Shown here: piece by piece, positions 13,401 to 21,871 of the stretch
Position numbering within the stretch: the stretch's first letter is position 1
How the letters are laid out: each line of letters opens with the position of its first letter
Assembly (NCBI GenBank): GCA_964036275.1
Contig: OZ038436.1
Coordinates: 62,001 to 126,000, forward strand
DNA from: Litoditis marina
Taxonomy: Eukaryota > Nematoda > Chromadorea > Rhabditida > Rhabditidae
Direction of reading: 5' to 3'
Length of the DNA stretch: 64,000 nt
Notes under the pieces: model-generated
Seen by the model: the letters and a program-made list of their open reading frames with translations, nothing else
What the model was told of the DNA's origin: nothing
Database searches by the model: none
Translations under genes and position numbers: made by a program

Positions 13401-16400
13401 GAATAAACTAAGTTGTTTGACCTCAATTTGGACATCAAAGTCATTTTTTGTGTTCAAGATATTGCTATAAATGCAAAACAGTGGAGATGAGTTGTCACAA
13501 AATCTTGAGCCTTGTGTGACAGTTCGTTTTAGCTGTTCACCTTCCAAAATCAGCTGTCAACTTGTATAAACATCAATTAGTTTAGTATTTCTCAAGTTTA
13601 CTGCACAACCGTATTCACATATTTCTTAAGGTAATGCGCAAGGTGACAATCCTGAAAACCAACCTTAAGAAGACGCACTGCGGACTATATCACGAGCGGA
13701 AGTCACGTCCAGGCTACCTGAAATGAGCAATAATAAGGACGATGAATGCTAGTAAAACAAATAATCTCAGCACAGCACATCAAAAATGGATGAACCTTTA
13801 TTTCCGGTGCATTGATCAGTGAGAAATATGAAGTGACTAGTATTCAATGAGAGCCGAAAGCTATAAGCAGAGCAAAAAAGAAAGAATGAGGACTGATAAC
13901 CAACAAATTGAATGGGAAAATTGAATGGGGCTTTGAGCAGAGAGAAAATTCTGCGTTCTACATACTACCAGCATCTTAAACTGTAAAATAGAACGTCCCA
14001 ACGTTTGCTAAAGAAAATTAAACTAAAATTTCATGTTTGGCCTAAAATTTTACCTATAAACACATTTATTGCGCTCTACAGTAGTTAGTGGGGTTGGAAT
14101 CACTCGAAATGTCATTAATAAAGTGCTTAACTAAAATACGATAACAGAAATAACTAAATAAAAACAACTTGAAACGATGAAAAAGGAAACAAGAAATTTG
14201 CGAATTTTGAAAATTAGCCCAAATAAAGGTATGCATTGCACCGAGTACGGTACAGCTGGGGCGCGGTTTGTGTTGCCCGTAAGCAACTCCATCGGTTGAA
14301 AATACAGGAAGCGAACAAAATAAGGAGATAAACACTGAATTTTTCACTGTAACGAGGACTTTTGAGTTTGAATATTGTGATAGTCCTCATATATTGTCCT
14401 GCTTAAGATTTCATCTCCAAAACTGTTATGAAATGGGGCCAATTCTACAACTAACCCGGTTTTTAGGTAACCTAACCCTTTTTCTGGTAACCTCTTTTCA
14501 GGTTACCTTGTAGGTAACCTGAAAGTAACCTGAAACTAAAATCCGGTTACCGTTCAAACTAACGGTAAAAACCAAGTTTTGCGTTAGAAAAACAGGTAAC
14601 CGGTTTTTCATTTTAGGTTACCAACCGGTTACCTACTGAGGTAACCTAAAAAATAGGTTACCAAAAAAGGGTTAGGTTACCTAAAAACCCGGTTAGATAT
14701 AGAATTCACCATGAAATGGTCGTATTTGTATTGTAGTATTGTATTGTAGTAATTTTCTAAACGGAAATTTCGGTCAATTAATGTAAGTTTTCATGAACCC
14801 CATCATTGAACAACTCTTCTAAAATCAATGAGCTCATAACAATCGTATTTTCTACCTCTATCAACGAGTTTGAGCCCTCTAACTGTTGTTTTATCGGATT
14901 TTAGCCTTTGTCGGCGGCGAGCCTGTTCGTTGCCGATGCCCTGCCGGGTCGACCCGGCAGGGCATCGGCAGGATTCTATCTGAGTACGTGGAACATCTTA
15001 AAGACATGCAGAAATCAGAAACGTGCAATGGGAAAGTGCATGATGCTTCATTAGAATGTGTTCACGTGACTATTCAGTTTACTTCTAGTATAGTGCTGTG
15101 TATTAATTTTTATATTTATACATTAGTATATATATTTTGGTGCTACAAGACCTTATTTGAATGACATATCATGAATTACGTGCACGAAACTTATAAAAAA
15201 TGTAACTTTATTTGCATTCAAAACAAATGAAACCAATGAATGTTGTTTGGAGTGCGAAGATATGAGTATACCTGAAGGCCAATCAAGAAAGACCATCTCA
15301 AAACAATAAATTACAAGAAAAAAACTAGAAACATGAAATTATCATATGAAAACACGATGCTTGTATGAACAGGCTAACTAATTGTTGACACCTGAGTATG
15401 AAAATGAATAAACTAATAAAATAACAATATCAAGTAAACTTAATAAATCTCTAATCTTTAATAAACCTTCCGGTTACAGGTACCAACCTGCGTACCGGCC
15501 ATTCCGGTATTTTTCCTTCAGCAGTCGTCTGCGAAATAGATTTGGTGGAGGAAATTTGTCTCGGAGCACTGCCGACGAGTACCAGTCAGTTTGTTTTCTC
15601 TATATTTCTCTTTCTCTCTTTCTTTCTCTATATCTTCTCCTTTCTTCTATACCTTCCTCTATCTCTCTTCCTCTTCTGTGTTTCTTTTTCTCTATCTCCT
15701 CCTTTCTATCTCTCTCTATCTCGGGCATGCGGCACAATGATTGGTTGTTTACTGCAGGGCGCTAATATATACAATACATGCAACACTTAGGCGTGCTTAC
15801 ATTCGTTTCGTTGTATGTGTGTTTGTGGAAACGCCATATAACGATGTTTCTCTATTAATGGAATTCTGATAGAATCAACCTCTGCATATTTAGGAAGTTT
15901 TCCAGTTTTTCGTAACGTACTCAAAATTCATGTTTCTTTTCGAATTTTACTGAATACAAGACTAATTGTTGGATTTCAAAAATGTCAAACATTATCACAA
16001 ACATACTACAATACATAGTTTGAGGCTCGAAAAATCTAGCTCTCATTCAGTCATTCTCTGTACTTTGTACTCTGTATTCCAGAGATTTTGACCAACGACC
16101 GTGACACTTTCTATCTGACCATGTTGGCTTCGATAGAAGTAGCTCACCACAAGGGGAATGACATTCTCATTCAGGCCATGAACAAGGTATTTTATTAATA
16201 ATAATAATAATAATAATAGTGTATTTCTCAACTTGATATTTGACAGACAATTGCAAATGATCGTCACATATGTCAAGTTTAAAGAGAGAAAAATAAACAT
16301 ATCAAATATAGTTTGATTTTGTATTTGAACCGTACCAAAATCAAACCATATACACAACAATGCCGAGGTTCAAAGAAAGCAGAACTTGGAGAATATCAAA

Positions 16401-18803
16401 TATAGTTCGTTTCATTCCCACTGGACCCATTGGCAGCGTGCCAAGACATTTCGTTGCCGATTTCTTAGAGAAAACATGAGTACTCTGAAGACATTTTCCG
16501 TTCACGTGTTCTTATGAAAGTGAAAAATCGCTGACAAAATTTTCTAGTTTTTTTAAAACCACGGAGTGGTGAAAAATTGACTGGAATATTCATTGGAACG
16601 CTGCCAAGTCTTAGTGGGAATGACCGGAACTATATCAACAATGAAACGGTGAGGGTTAGCGGATATCTTACTGGACCTGGCAGCTGGCTCGTCAGCCAGT
16701 TTAATAGCGTATTAAAATATACAGTTCAGAAAATACAGAATACAAGACTATCAGAGGAAATAATGAATGTGACAGATTGTATGAATAATGTATCGATTTG
16801 ATGAGATCAACGTTGTTGTTATGTTTATTTCGTTGATGTTGACATCGACTGCTAGCCAATTGCACGGTCATGGTGAGGTGTTATCAGAAACAGGATATTT
16901 TCTAAGCAAAACAATATCGTTACAATGTTTCGTCGAATTCAGGTTCTGTCCATGTACAAAAACCACGAGGAGGTGATTGTGCCGCAAACGGTTCTCATGG
17001 AGATTTCATTTCGTGGAATTCACGTGATAGACAAGAGGAAAAAGAACGTGAGTCTGTAAGAGAATAAAAATAATTGCAAGCTGTATTAGAATTCTGTCTT
17101 TCAAATTTTACTCAAATAGCTTACCCGCCTATATGAGCTCACAAACAACGGCCACTATTGTTTCACAGAGTTGACGGTAGATTTCTCAGAATTCATTGAA
17201 AGTTCTTGTATTGGAAACTACAATACAAGAAAAATGTTAGTTTTGTACATTCGCAACCTTCAGCTAGCTTTGCACGTACACACGTTTAATAGAAGTCAAA
17301 TAGTAACGTAAAGTTGGCATTCTAATGAGGCATCGTGCACTATGTCACATTTCTGAATTCCGCTGTGTTTAACAAGTTTCAACATGTTTCACGTAAGTGT
17401 GAAATTAGCAAACAGTATGAATCTGTTTTTCCTTTAGTTTTGGATACGTAGACACATACAGTATGCAGTTGCACGGTGAACCTTTTCTGCCTCGCAAAAG
17501 ATACAGAATTTCACTCTTGTTTGTAAAAATCGAAGTAAAATCTGTCAGTTTCATAGCGTAAAATGTACATGTTCCAGTTCTTCCAATGCCCCACCTTCGA
17601 TTTCTTCTACAGTCTCCAGAATATCTCTTTCTGCGGAGCTCACCCGAAGCAGTTGAAGTCAGTTCGTCACACATAGATATTTGTTGGTTGATCATTACAC
17701 GTGTCACACATCTCCCACACGTTTCGAGTCTCTCATTGTCCAGTACACGTGACACGGCTGGTCGTGTCACGTGTACACGTTCTTTTTCCGCCCGCTGTAA
17801 TCGATCTAATCGATTAACAAACGAAACGATTTCGAGCACATTATTTCATTATGCCATCTCTAATAGTATTCGTGACAACAAATCTTTTTTGTTCCCAATA
17901 AATAAAGTACTATTATCTATTTAATATTAATGAATAGTTGTTCAGGTACTTTGGATTCGTGACCAAACACCCTCTTCTGCCGCGATTCGCCTGTCACGTG
18001 TTTATGTCGAACGCAAGCACGCAGCCGATTGTAGAGGCTATCGGGTAGGTCATTTCTCTCATTCTCTCTCACTTTCTCACTCTATCTCTCTTTTTCTTTC
18101 TGTTTTGTCTCACTTGTTATCTGTCTCTTTATTTTTCTCCCCTTCTCTTTCTCTCCTTTCTCTGTGTTTGGTGCATAAATAACTAATTGACGGCAGTGCG
18201 GCAAAATAATAACATTGCATCATCAAAACTGGATCGGTTCCAGTATAAGTGTACTCTATGAAACACTGCGGCGCGCTACTGGGCTCTTTGCGCGCAATGA
18301 GACAAATATTGTATTAAACTGCTCATTTAACTGCGGTTTTAGGTGTTGAGAAAAACGTTTTATATGAAAATAAAGAGAACTTAGTGATATACAAAAAGTT
18401 ACAGTTTTATTGAAGTGAAATATTGCATTACTGTCGAGGCTAGAAGTTAGCATGCAGCAATATAATAATTATTATGGCGCCTATAATAATGATTATAGAA
18501 TAGCATAGCGCGCTGTGGGACGAGACATAACGTGAATGAGGAGAGGTTAGAGGGTTGTACAAAATTTCCCTGGGACAGAACTCGATTCCCCACTGGTCAG
18601 AACTCGATCTCTCCATATTGGTGTCTGGCGTCCTTTAAACAAGCTTAATATTCACCTTAATGTTTCATTGCTGTTACTTCATGTACTGAAATCGGATAGT
18701 TCTGTTAATCTCACTATTTTCGTGTTTCAGACGAGCGTTCAAGCGATCATATGATGAGTACATGGCGTTCGCGCACCCAACAGAGGACATCTACTTGGAA
18801 TGA
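2019..18803 (+). CDS. MAPK8IP1: JNK-interacting protein 1/2 (JIP1) orthologue, 3' part of gene
   Basis: Scaffold of the JNK MAP-kinase cascade that also couples cargo to kinesin-1. I place 11 exons: 2019-2074, 8087-8221, 8924-9019, 9441-9537, 11053-11129, 15480-15584, 16083-16186, 16943-17047, 17578-17657, 17946-18044 and 18731-18803. All junctions are GT-AG and the reading phases agree throughout, giving about 342 codons to the TGA at 18801-18803. In order they encode an acidic/proline-rich linker, an SH3 domain, a PTB domain and the terminal TEDIYLE. This order, and the C-terminus, are diagnostic of the JIP1/JIP2/Aplip1 family. The N-terminal part, expected to hold the JNK-binding D-motif, lies upstream of the window. 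An AATAAA at 19353-19358 could be the poly(A) signal, but this is unproven. The introns are full of MITEs and CT tracts. Confidence 0.93.
2525..3545. repeat. 1-kb CT-rich minisatellite (homopyrimidine + strand)
   Basis: Almost entirely C and T on the + strand. Higher-order units of roughly 105-110 bp recur, built from blocks such as 'cattctctctctcctctcct' and 'cttcccgctccctccctctc'. The long open frames on both strands are a by-product of this composition. The tract lies in the JIP1 intron between exons 2019 and 8087. Confidence 0.92.
3780..3871 (-). repeat. MITE family A (short palindromic element), copy 1
   Basis: Inverse orientation of the family seen at 5819, 12303, 14990, 17287, 21332, 31505 and 36808. 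Diagnostic blocks are 'cacagcagaattcagaaacg', 'tgcaatgacaaagtgcacga' and 'ttcacgtgacagtttacta'. This copy is truncated on its left. Confidence 0.75.
4003..4133. repeat. Foldback MITE family B, copy 1
   Basis: A 130-bp palindrome. The left arm 'aaggacgattatgtggacga' is mirrored by the right arm 'ggtccacattatcgtcctac'. Inner arms repeat 'gattcagtcctttaaa' against 'ttcaaagaaccgatgcg'. Other copies are at 7652, 18993 and 50543. Confidence 0.8.
4400..4640. repeat. Repeat rich in TGCAACC / GGTTGCA motifs, copy 1
   Basis: Many copies of 'catgcaacc' and its inverse 'ggttgcat' are arranged as nested inverted repeats flanked by 'tttacacatgcaac'. A second, truncated copy runs off the right edge of the window (63808-64000). 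Open frames across it are not genes. Confidence 0.75.
5819..5953 (+). repeat. MITE family A, copy 2
   Basis: A complete copy running from TATACTAGAAGTCAATTG to CAATTGACTAACAGTATA, flanked by TA. Internal blocks are 'gaggcatcgtgcact' and 'tgcacgtttctgaattctgc'. Confidence 0.85.
6330..6655. repeat. CT-rich low-complexity tract
   Basis: Interrupted TCTC / TTTCTC repeats in a JIP1 intron. The overlapping open frames are compositional. Confidence 0.85.
6903..6980. repeat. (GA)n microsatellite
   Basis: Almost pure GA repeat with two short interruptions. The complementary CT tracts lie at 7120-7255 and 7385-7492 in the same intron. Confidence 0.92.
7120..7500. repeat. CT-rich tract ending in a long (TC)n microsatellite
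   Basis: 7120-7255 is interrupted CT-rich sequence. From about 7409 to 7492 the sequence is an essentially perfect TC repeat. The intervening 120 bp is ordinary AT-rich DNA. Confidence 0.9.
7652..7780. repeat. Foldback MITE family B, copy 2
   Basis: The left arm 'aggacggtcatgtggaccaa' and right arm 'gattggtccacataatcgtt' are mutual inverses. The arms also share 'cctttaaactgc' and 'gcagtttaaagg'. Confidence 0.8.
8087..9019 (+). CDS. MAPK8IP1: JIP1: two linker exons before the SH3 domain
   Basis: Exon 8087-8221 encodes a basic/proline-rich stretch containing [15 protein letters not shown] and SVPPPPPK. Exon 8924-9019 encodes an acidic stretch containing [15 protein letters not shown]. Both start with two bases and end with one, so they join in frame with each other and with the neighbouring exons. 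RRLPALPL fits the loose MAPK-docking consensus (two basic residues, spacer, hydrophobic-x-hydrophobic), but it is not the family's canonical JNK-binding motif. The 3' end of the first exon lies inside the first unit of a tandem repeat (8190-8730), so its splice donor sits in repetitive DNA. Confidence 0.62.
8190..8730 (+). repeat. Diverged tandem repeat overlapping a JIP1 exon end
   Basis: About five units of roughly 90-140 bp. Each contains 'acactgtgttttatagaagg' and/or 'tatacacgacgcaacatttg'; the latter block recurs near 8257, 8366, 8468, 8553 and 8700. The first unit contains the last codons and splice donor of exon 8087-8221, so exonic and donor sequence appears to have been copied into the intron. 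Confidence 0.8.
9441..15584 (+). CDS. MAPK8IP1: JIP1: SH3 domain exons
   Basis: Exons 9441-9537, 11053-11129 and 15480-15584. The domain starts [20 protein letters not shown], continues through [20 protein letters not shown] and ends near [10 protein letters not shown]. The THR...F.F.PRH.DE start and the NLRTG..GIFP end are the JIP signature. As in other JIPs, the usual ALYDY start is absent; the JIP1 SH3 is known to mediate dimerisation and not classical PxxP binding. The conserved Trp (EDHW) is present. Upstream residues ([20 protein letters not shown]) are a Ser/Thr/Asp-rich linker. A CT-rich tract follows the last exon at once (15597-15720). Confidence 0.93.
9674..9911. repeat. MITE family C (about 235 bp, TA-flanked), copy 1
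   Basis: The left end, 'cagttcgtttcattcccact' then 'ggcatcgtgcca', and the right end, 'ggcacgctgcgaagtctcag' then 'aggaattatcgg', are inverted repeats. Other copies are at 16401, 20833 and 35262. Confidence 0.8.
10079..10836. mobile_element. 758-bp TIR element family D, copy 1
   Basis: Begins CTCAGACAGATTCCTGCC and ends GCGCCAATGTTTCTGAG, so the ends are imperfect inverted repeats. Nearly identical along its whole length to 28946-29702. It has no coding capacity. It lies in the JIP1 intron just before SH3 exon 11053. Shorter relatives with CTCAGA ends are at 24545-24705 and 47308-47467. Confidence 0.85.
11760..11907 (+). repeat. MITE family E fragment without insertion
   Basis: Right part of a family E element ending 'cgaaccttagtggtgtatg'. 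It keeps the intact block 'acgcactactctttgcgg', the empty site matching the interrupted copy at 12181-12472. Confidence 0.65.
12181..12472 (+). repeat. MITE family E copy interrupted by a family A MITE
   Basis: Begins 'acaccggtaaagttgtccg' and ends 'gcgttactggtgtatg', the family E termini. Between 'acgcact' and 'ctctttgtgg' it carries a complete family A element (12303-12437). Confidence 0.75.
12303..12437 (+). repeat. MITE family A, copy 3 (nested)
   Basis: Family A blocks 'cacgtaaagttaacactcta', 'tgcacgtttctgac' and 'caattgactaccactata', inserted inside the family E element at 12181-12472. Confidence 0.85.
14436..14713. repeat. Foldback element family F (GGTAACC-rich), copy 1
   Basis: Arms 'ggccaattctacaactaacc' and 'ggttagatatagaattcacc' are mutual inverses. 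The interior is full of 'ggtaacct' and 'aggttacc' motifs that fold back on each other. A second copy is at 37806-38063. Confidence 0.8.
14990..15094 (-). repeat. MITE family A, copy 4
   Basis: Inverse orientation. It has 'agaaacgtgcaatgggaaag', 'tgcttcattagaatg' and a 'cttctagtata' end. The left part is degraded. Confidence 0.7.
15597..15725. repeat. CT-rich tract just after the SH3 exon
   Basis: Interrupted TCTC/TTCTT sequence from 13 bases past the splice donor at 15584. Similar tracts lie just after the exon that ends at 18044. Confidence 0.85.
16083..18803 (+). CDS. MAPK8IP1: JIP1: PTB domain and kinesin-binding C-terminus
   Basis: Exons 16083-16186, 16943-17047, 17578-17657, 17946-18044 and 18731-18803. 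The PTB fold begins [20 protein letters not shown], passes through [39 protein letters not shown] and [13 protein letters not shown], and ends in the helix [23 protein letters not shown] and YFGFVTKHP are near-exact JIP PTB blocks. The last residues, [10 protein letters not shown], keep the Tyr-acidic tail that in JIP1 binds the TPR domain of kinesin light chain. The 80-nt exon at 17578 is missed by simple ORF searches but is fixed by phase on both sides. Confidence 0.95.
16401..16634. repeat. MITE family C, copy 2
   Basis: Left end TATAGTTCGTTTCATTCCCA and right end GGGAATGACCGGAACTATA, flanked by TA. The inner inverted pair is 'ggcagcgtgcca' with 'aacgctgcca'. It lies in the intron between two PTB exons. 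Confidence 0.85.
17287..17418 (+). repeat. MITE family A, copy 5
   Basis: Runs from 'taatagaagtcaaatagt' to 'tgaaattagcaaacagtat' and contains 'gaggcatcgtgcact'. It lies in a PTB intron of JIP1. Confidence 0.8.
18050..18165. repeat. CT-rich tract just after a PTB exon
   Basis: Interrupted CTCT/TTTCTC sequence beginning within 10 bases of the splice donor at 18044. Confidence 0.85.
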
Positions 18804-18992
18804 ATGTTTCGGGTCCCTTTCTCCAAATTATTAGTTTTCGCTGGTTACAACAAAAGTATTGATTTTCCATCTTTAGTGTTCAGGTAGTGTAGCTTATTTT
18901 TACTCAAACGTGTCAGAGTCGACCAGTTTTCAGCCTCCTCTAGAAAAATCTCGTGCTTGATCTCTTTAATTTAGTGATCTCTTGTTTGATGC

Positions 18993-19125
18993 GTCTTAAA
19001 GTAGGACGATTATGTGCTCCAATCTCGGCGCGTCTGTTCTATAAACTGCAATTGAAAAATGTACTGCACTTAAAGAACTGAAGCGTTGAGATTGGAGCAG
19101 ATAATCGTCATTCTTTAAACATTCT
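18993..19125. repeat. Foldback MITE family B, copy 3
   Basis: Left arm 'aggacgattatgtgctccaa' against right arm 'ttggagcagataatcgtcat'; inner arms 'ctataaactgca' and 'gcacttaaag'. Confidence 0.78.
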
Positions 19126-19929
19126 AACCACCGAATCAATTGGAATTTCTCTCAAAGTTAATGCTCGACTGAGCAGTCCAGTCAAGTTGGTTTCACTATG
19201 GCGCATCTGTGTTTGATCTCTCTATTCATCTTTTTTCGATTTATGGTCAATTACGTGTACTTTCAAACCAGTTGGTATTATCATGAAGTTTCACTCTATT
19301 TGCTTGAATCATAGTTTCCTCATAGTTATATTAATGTGCTCAGTGAAAGAAGAATAAAAAAAAACGATTTTCTACTACATCTTTAACTGAACACATTGAT
19401 ACAACCATAACTACCAAAACGTCCTAGTGACACAAAATATAGTTTGTGCAAGAGAATAACCTACTATATAATGAAAATATGTGCTCAGTGAAAGGTGCCA
19501 CCCAACTCTCTGAGAACAACACCAAAATTGTCTTGAATCAGGGTCGAAACGATTTTGAATGGCACCTTTCACTAAAAAAAAGTCCTAATGAAACAATTAT
19601 CTTTGTTTTCAATAAATATAACACTAATACAACCTAATATAGTTTGCTCATCAACAAGCGTCGCCCGGATAACATGGAGATTGTGTTTCAATCGGATATT
19701 TTTGTAGTTTGATTTGGTTTGGTTTTCGGTAATGCCCTGAGATCAAGTTGTAAACTAAAGTGTTTATTTTAAAAATTACCATTATTTTACCTGACAAATT
19801 TAACTGACTTGAGGCAGAAGTGATACCTTCCACAACCTATAATCGATTGATTGAACGACTCAACTTGTATTCAATATAGAGCATGCTACCTGAGTAAGTT
19901 TTCTGGAACATCCCGGCTTCTTCTCCCCA

Positions 19930-20135
19930 ATCTTCCACAGACCTGGGTTCGATCCCCGCTCGCCGCGGTATCTGTCTGGCGGACCGCAGGGGCTGGTAAC
20001 AAAGCTCACCCCATGCCTATCTCCACCCTCTCTACGGACAGTCCATATACGGTTGATATTGATACTATGTACTTGTAAAAATGATTCACAATAAAGTGAC
20101 CAAACGGATGAAATAGGCCGTCCACAAATTTATTT
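19930..20135 (+). repeat. Probable tRNA-derived SINE with poly(A) signal
   Basis: Starts near a perfect pol III B-box-like GGTTCGATCC, is followed by a GC-rich body unlike its surroundings, and ends near CACAATAAAGTGACC. The composition change and the B box suggest a SINE or LINE tail. The A box is not clear. Confidence 0.4.
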
Positions 20136-20832
20136 ATGTATTTAATCTGCGTCTTTCGCTTTGCGCATTATTTCGCGCAGGTTAGGATTAAGAGGCCGAG
20201 TTGTTCATGAATACGACCTCTTGTTTTTATGTATAACTTTAACTTTATTATTTTTAATACCTGAGTTTTTATTTAAAAGTGATAACTTAAATTTAAGAGG
20301 TTTTTATTATAGTATTTATTTTGTAGTTTGATCGCGGTGCGTTTGTTGCGATGTGCTGTGAGAAATCCATGGGGTTCGACTACAAACGGCATTTAGTTCT
20401 TGAAACAACGTTATTTATCGTTAAACCGAAAACCTCGCAGAAATGTTAGACAGAAATGTTCTGAATTGGATACTTCATTCATAAAACATTCACCAACATT
20501 TCAAGTTCAAAACTGGGAAACGCAAATTGAGAAATGTTTGAACCATTCTTTGCTCTTGCCACATAAGTTTTATATCAAATTGATTTAGAGACATTTTCGA
20601 TGATGAGGAACGGACAGGGAGACACTCAAGTGGTACGCAATTAAGCTTGATCCGCGAAACGGAGTGAGACCGCCACAAAAGTGGGTCAAATCTTCTAAGA
20701 CCATTAGGCTGTTAATTACAAATTCGCGTTTGGTCGAAACTGTATTGCAACAAATCTAGAGATATAGTGTGCCCCGAAGAGACGTGAGACGACGAGAGGA
20801 AAAATCAATATATATATATGACAGCCACTCTG

Positions 20833-21068
20833 TATAGCTCCGGTCATTCCTACCAAGACTTGGCAGCGTGCCAATGAATTTTCCAGGCTATTTTTCACGA
20901 CTTTGCAGTTTTTCAAATAAATTAGAATTTATGTTTGCGATTGTTCAGTTCCATAAGAACACGTAAAGAAAAAAATTCCTAAGAATACTCGAGTCTGCTC
21001 TAAATAATAGTCATTTGAAAATCTTGGCACGATGCCAATGGGTCTCAGTGGGAATGAAACAAACTATA
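20833..21068. repeat. MITE family C, copy 3
   Basis: Left end TATAGCTCCGGTCATTCC then 'ttggcagcgtgccaat'. The right end 'ggcacgatgccaatgggt' then GGGAATGAAACAAACTATA is its inverse. It lies 47 bp upstream of the first candidate exon of the middle gene. Confidence 0.85.
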
Positions 21069-21115
21069 TAAACAGTAATTTACTGTTTTGCAACGACGCT
21101 TGTTCTGAGTTGCAG

Positions 21116-21871
21116 CGTACCAGTTGCGGCCCATTCTCAGCGGGAAACTTCGCCAACGGGAAGATGACAGCCTAGTCTTACCGGGAGAAGTTTTGCGAAA
21201 CCGTGGTTTGTTGAACCAATTCAGTACTATTACTGTCGGGTTTCGAGCTGGACGCAATAACTTAATATTGTTAAATCGGCAACAGAAATTCTTGGAATCA
21301 AACTGATGGGAGACAGGAGTGATTCTTTCCATATACTGTTAGTCAGTTACACAGTCACGTTGAGCATGTTGAACACAGCAGAACTCAGAAACGTGCAATG
21401 ACAGAGTGCACGATGCCTCATTAGAATGCTAACTTCACGTGACTATTCAACTTACTTCTAGTATACCTAGTCTCAGAAAAAATATAGCCTTCAGCCGTAT
21501 GGAATATATTCATGAAAATGATGGCAGTAGAAATTATTCATGATACAGTCCAGCTATAATTTTCAACGTTACCTTTGCTAACTGCTGCGTTCCACTCTCC
21601 GTTCAACCCATTGTTTTATCAGCCTACCATCTGCCTATAAAGAGTGTTTGAAACATGCGAATACACTGAATTTGGTTGAATTTGCAAGCGGCCTTCCGGT
21701 TCATTTGCCTTAGTTCACGTTATCCTAAAGGTGACTGAATCATGACGACTTGCTATATTTCTCTACCTCTTTTTCACCCTTTCTATAAATCCTTCTACTT
21801 TTCTCTTTTTTAGTACAGACTTTACAAAAATACTTCACTGCTTTAAAAAACCTCTGTTCAGCAAAACTCAG
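21116..21871 (+). CDS. Middle gene: two candidate upstream exons
   Basis: Exon 21116-21205 (after 'gagttgcag', ending CCGTG|gtttgt) reads through LRPILSGKLRQREDDSLVLP and ends GEVLRNR. Exon 21814-21871 (after 'ctctttttttag'-like tract, ending CTCAG|gtacgt) reads VQTLQKYFTALKNLCSAKL. The first ends with one base, the second begins with two, so they join in frame. No domain is recognised. Support comes only from splice sites, phase and amino-acid-like composition. Confidence 0.4.

Larger units (their letters stand above)
18804..21115. other. Spacer between the JIP1 gene and the middle gene
   Basis: Contains the probable JIP1 3' UTR (stop at 18803, AATAAA at 19353), a family B MITE (18993-19125), a SINE-like 3' end (19930-20135) and a family C MITE (20833-21068). 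A weak open frame at 20400-20588 has no recognisable domain and I do not call it. Confidence 0.6.

Noticed and set aside
20400..20588. 62-codon basic protein
   Set aside because: The reverse strand is equally open, no domain is recognised, and there is no evidence for a start or splice sites.
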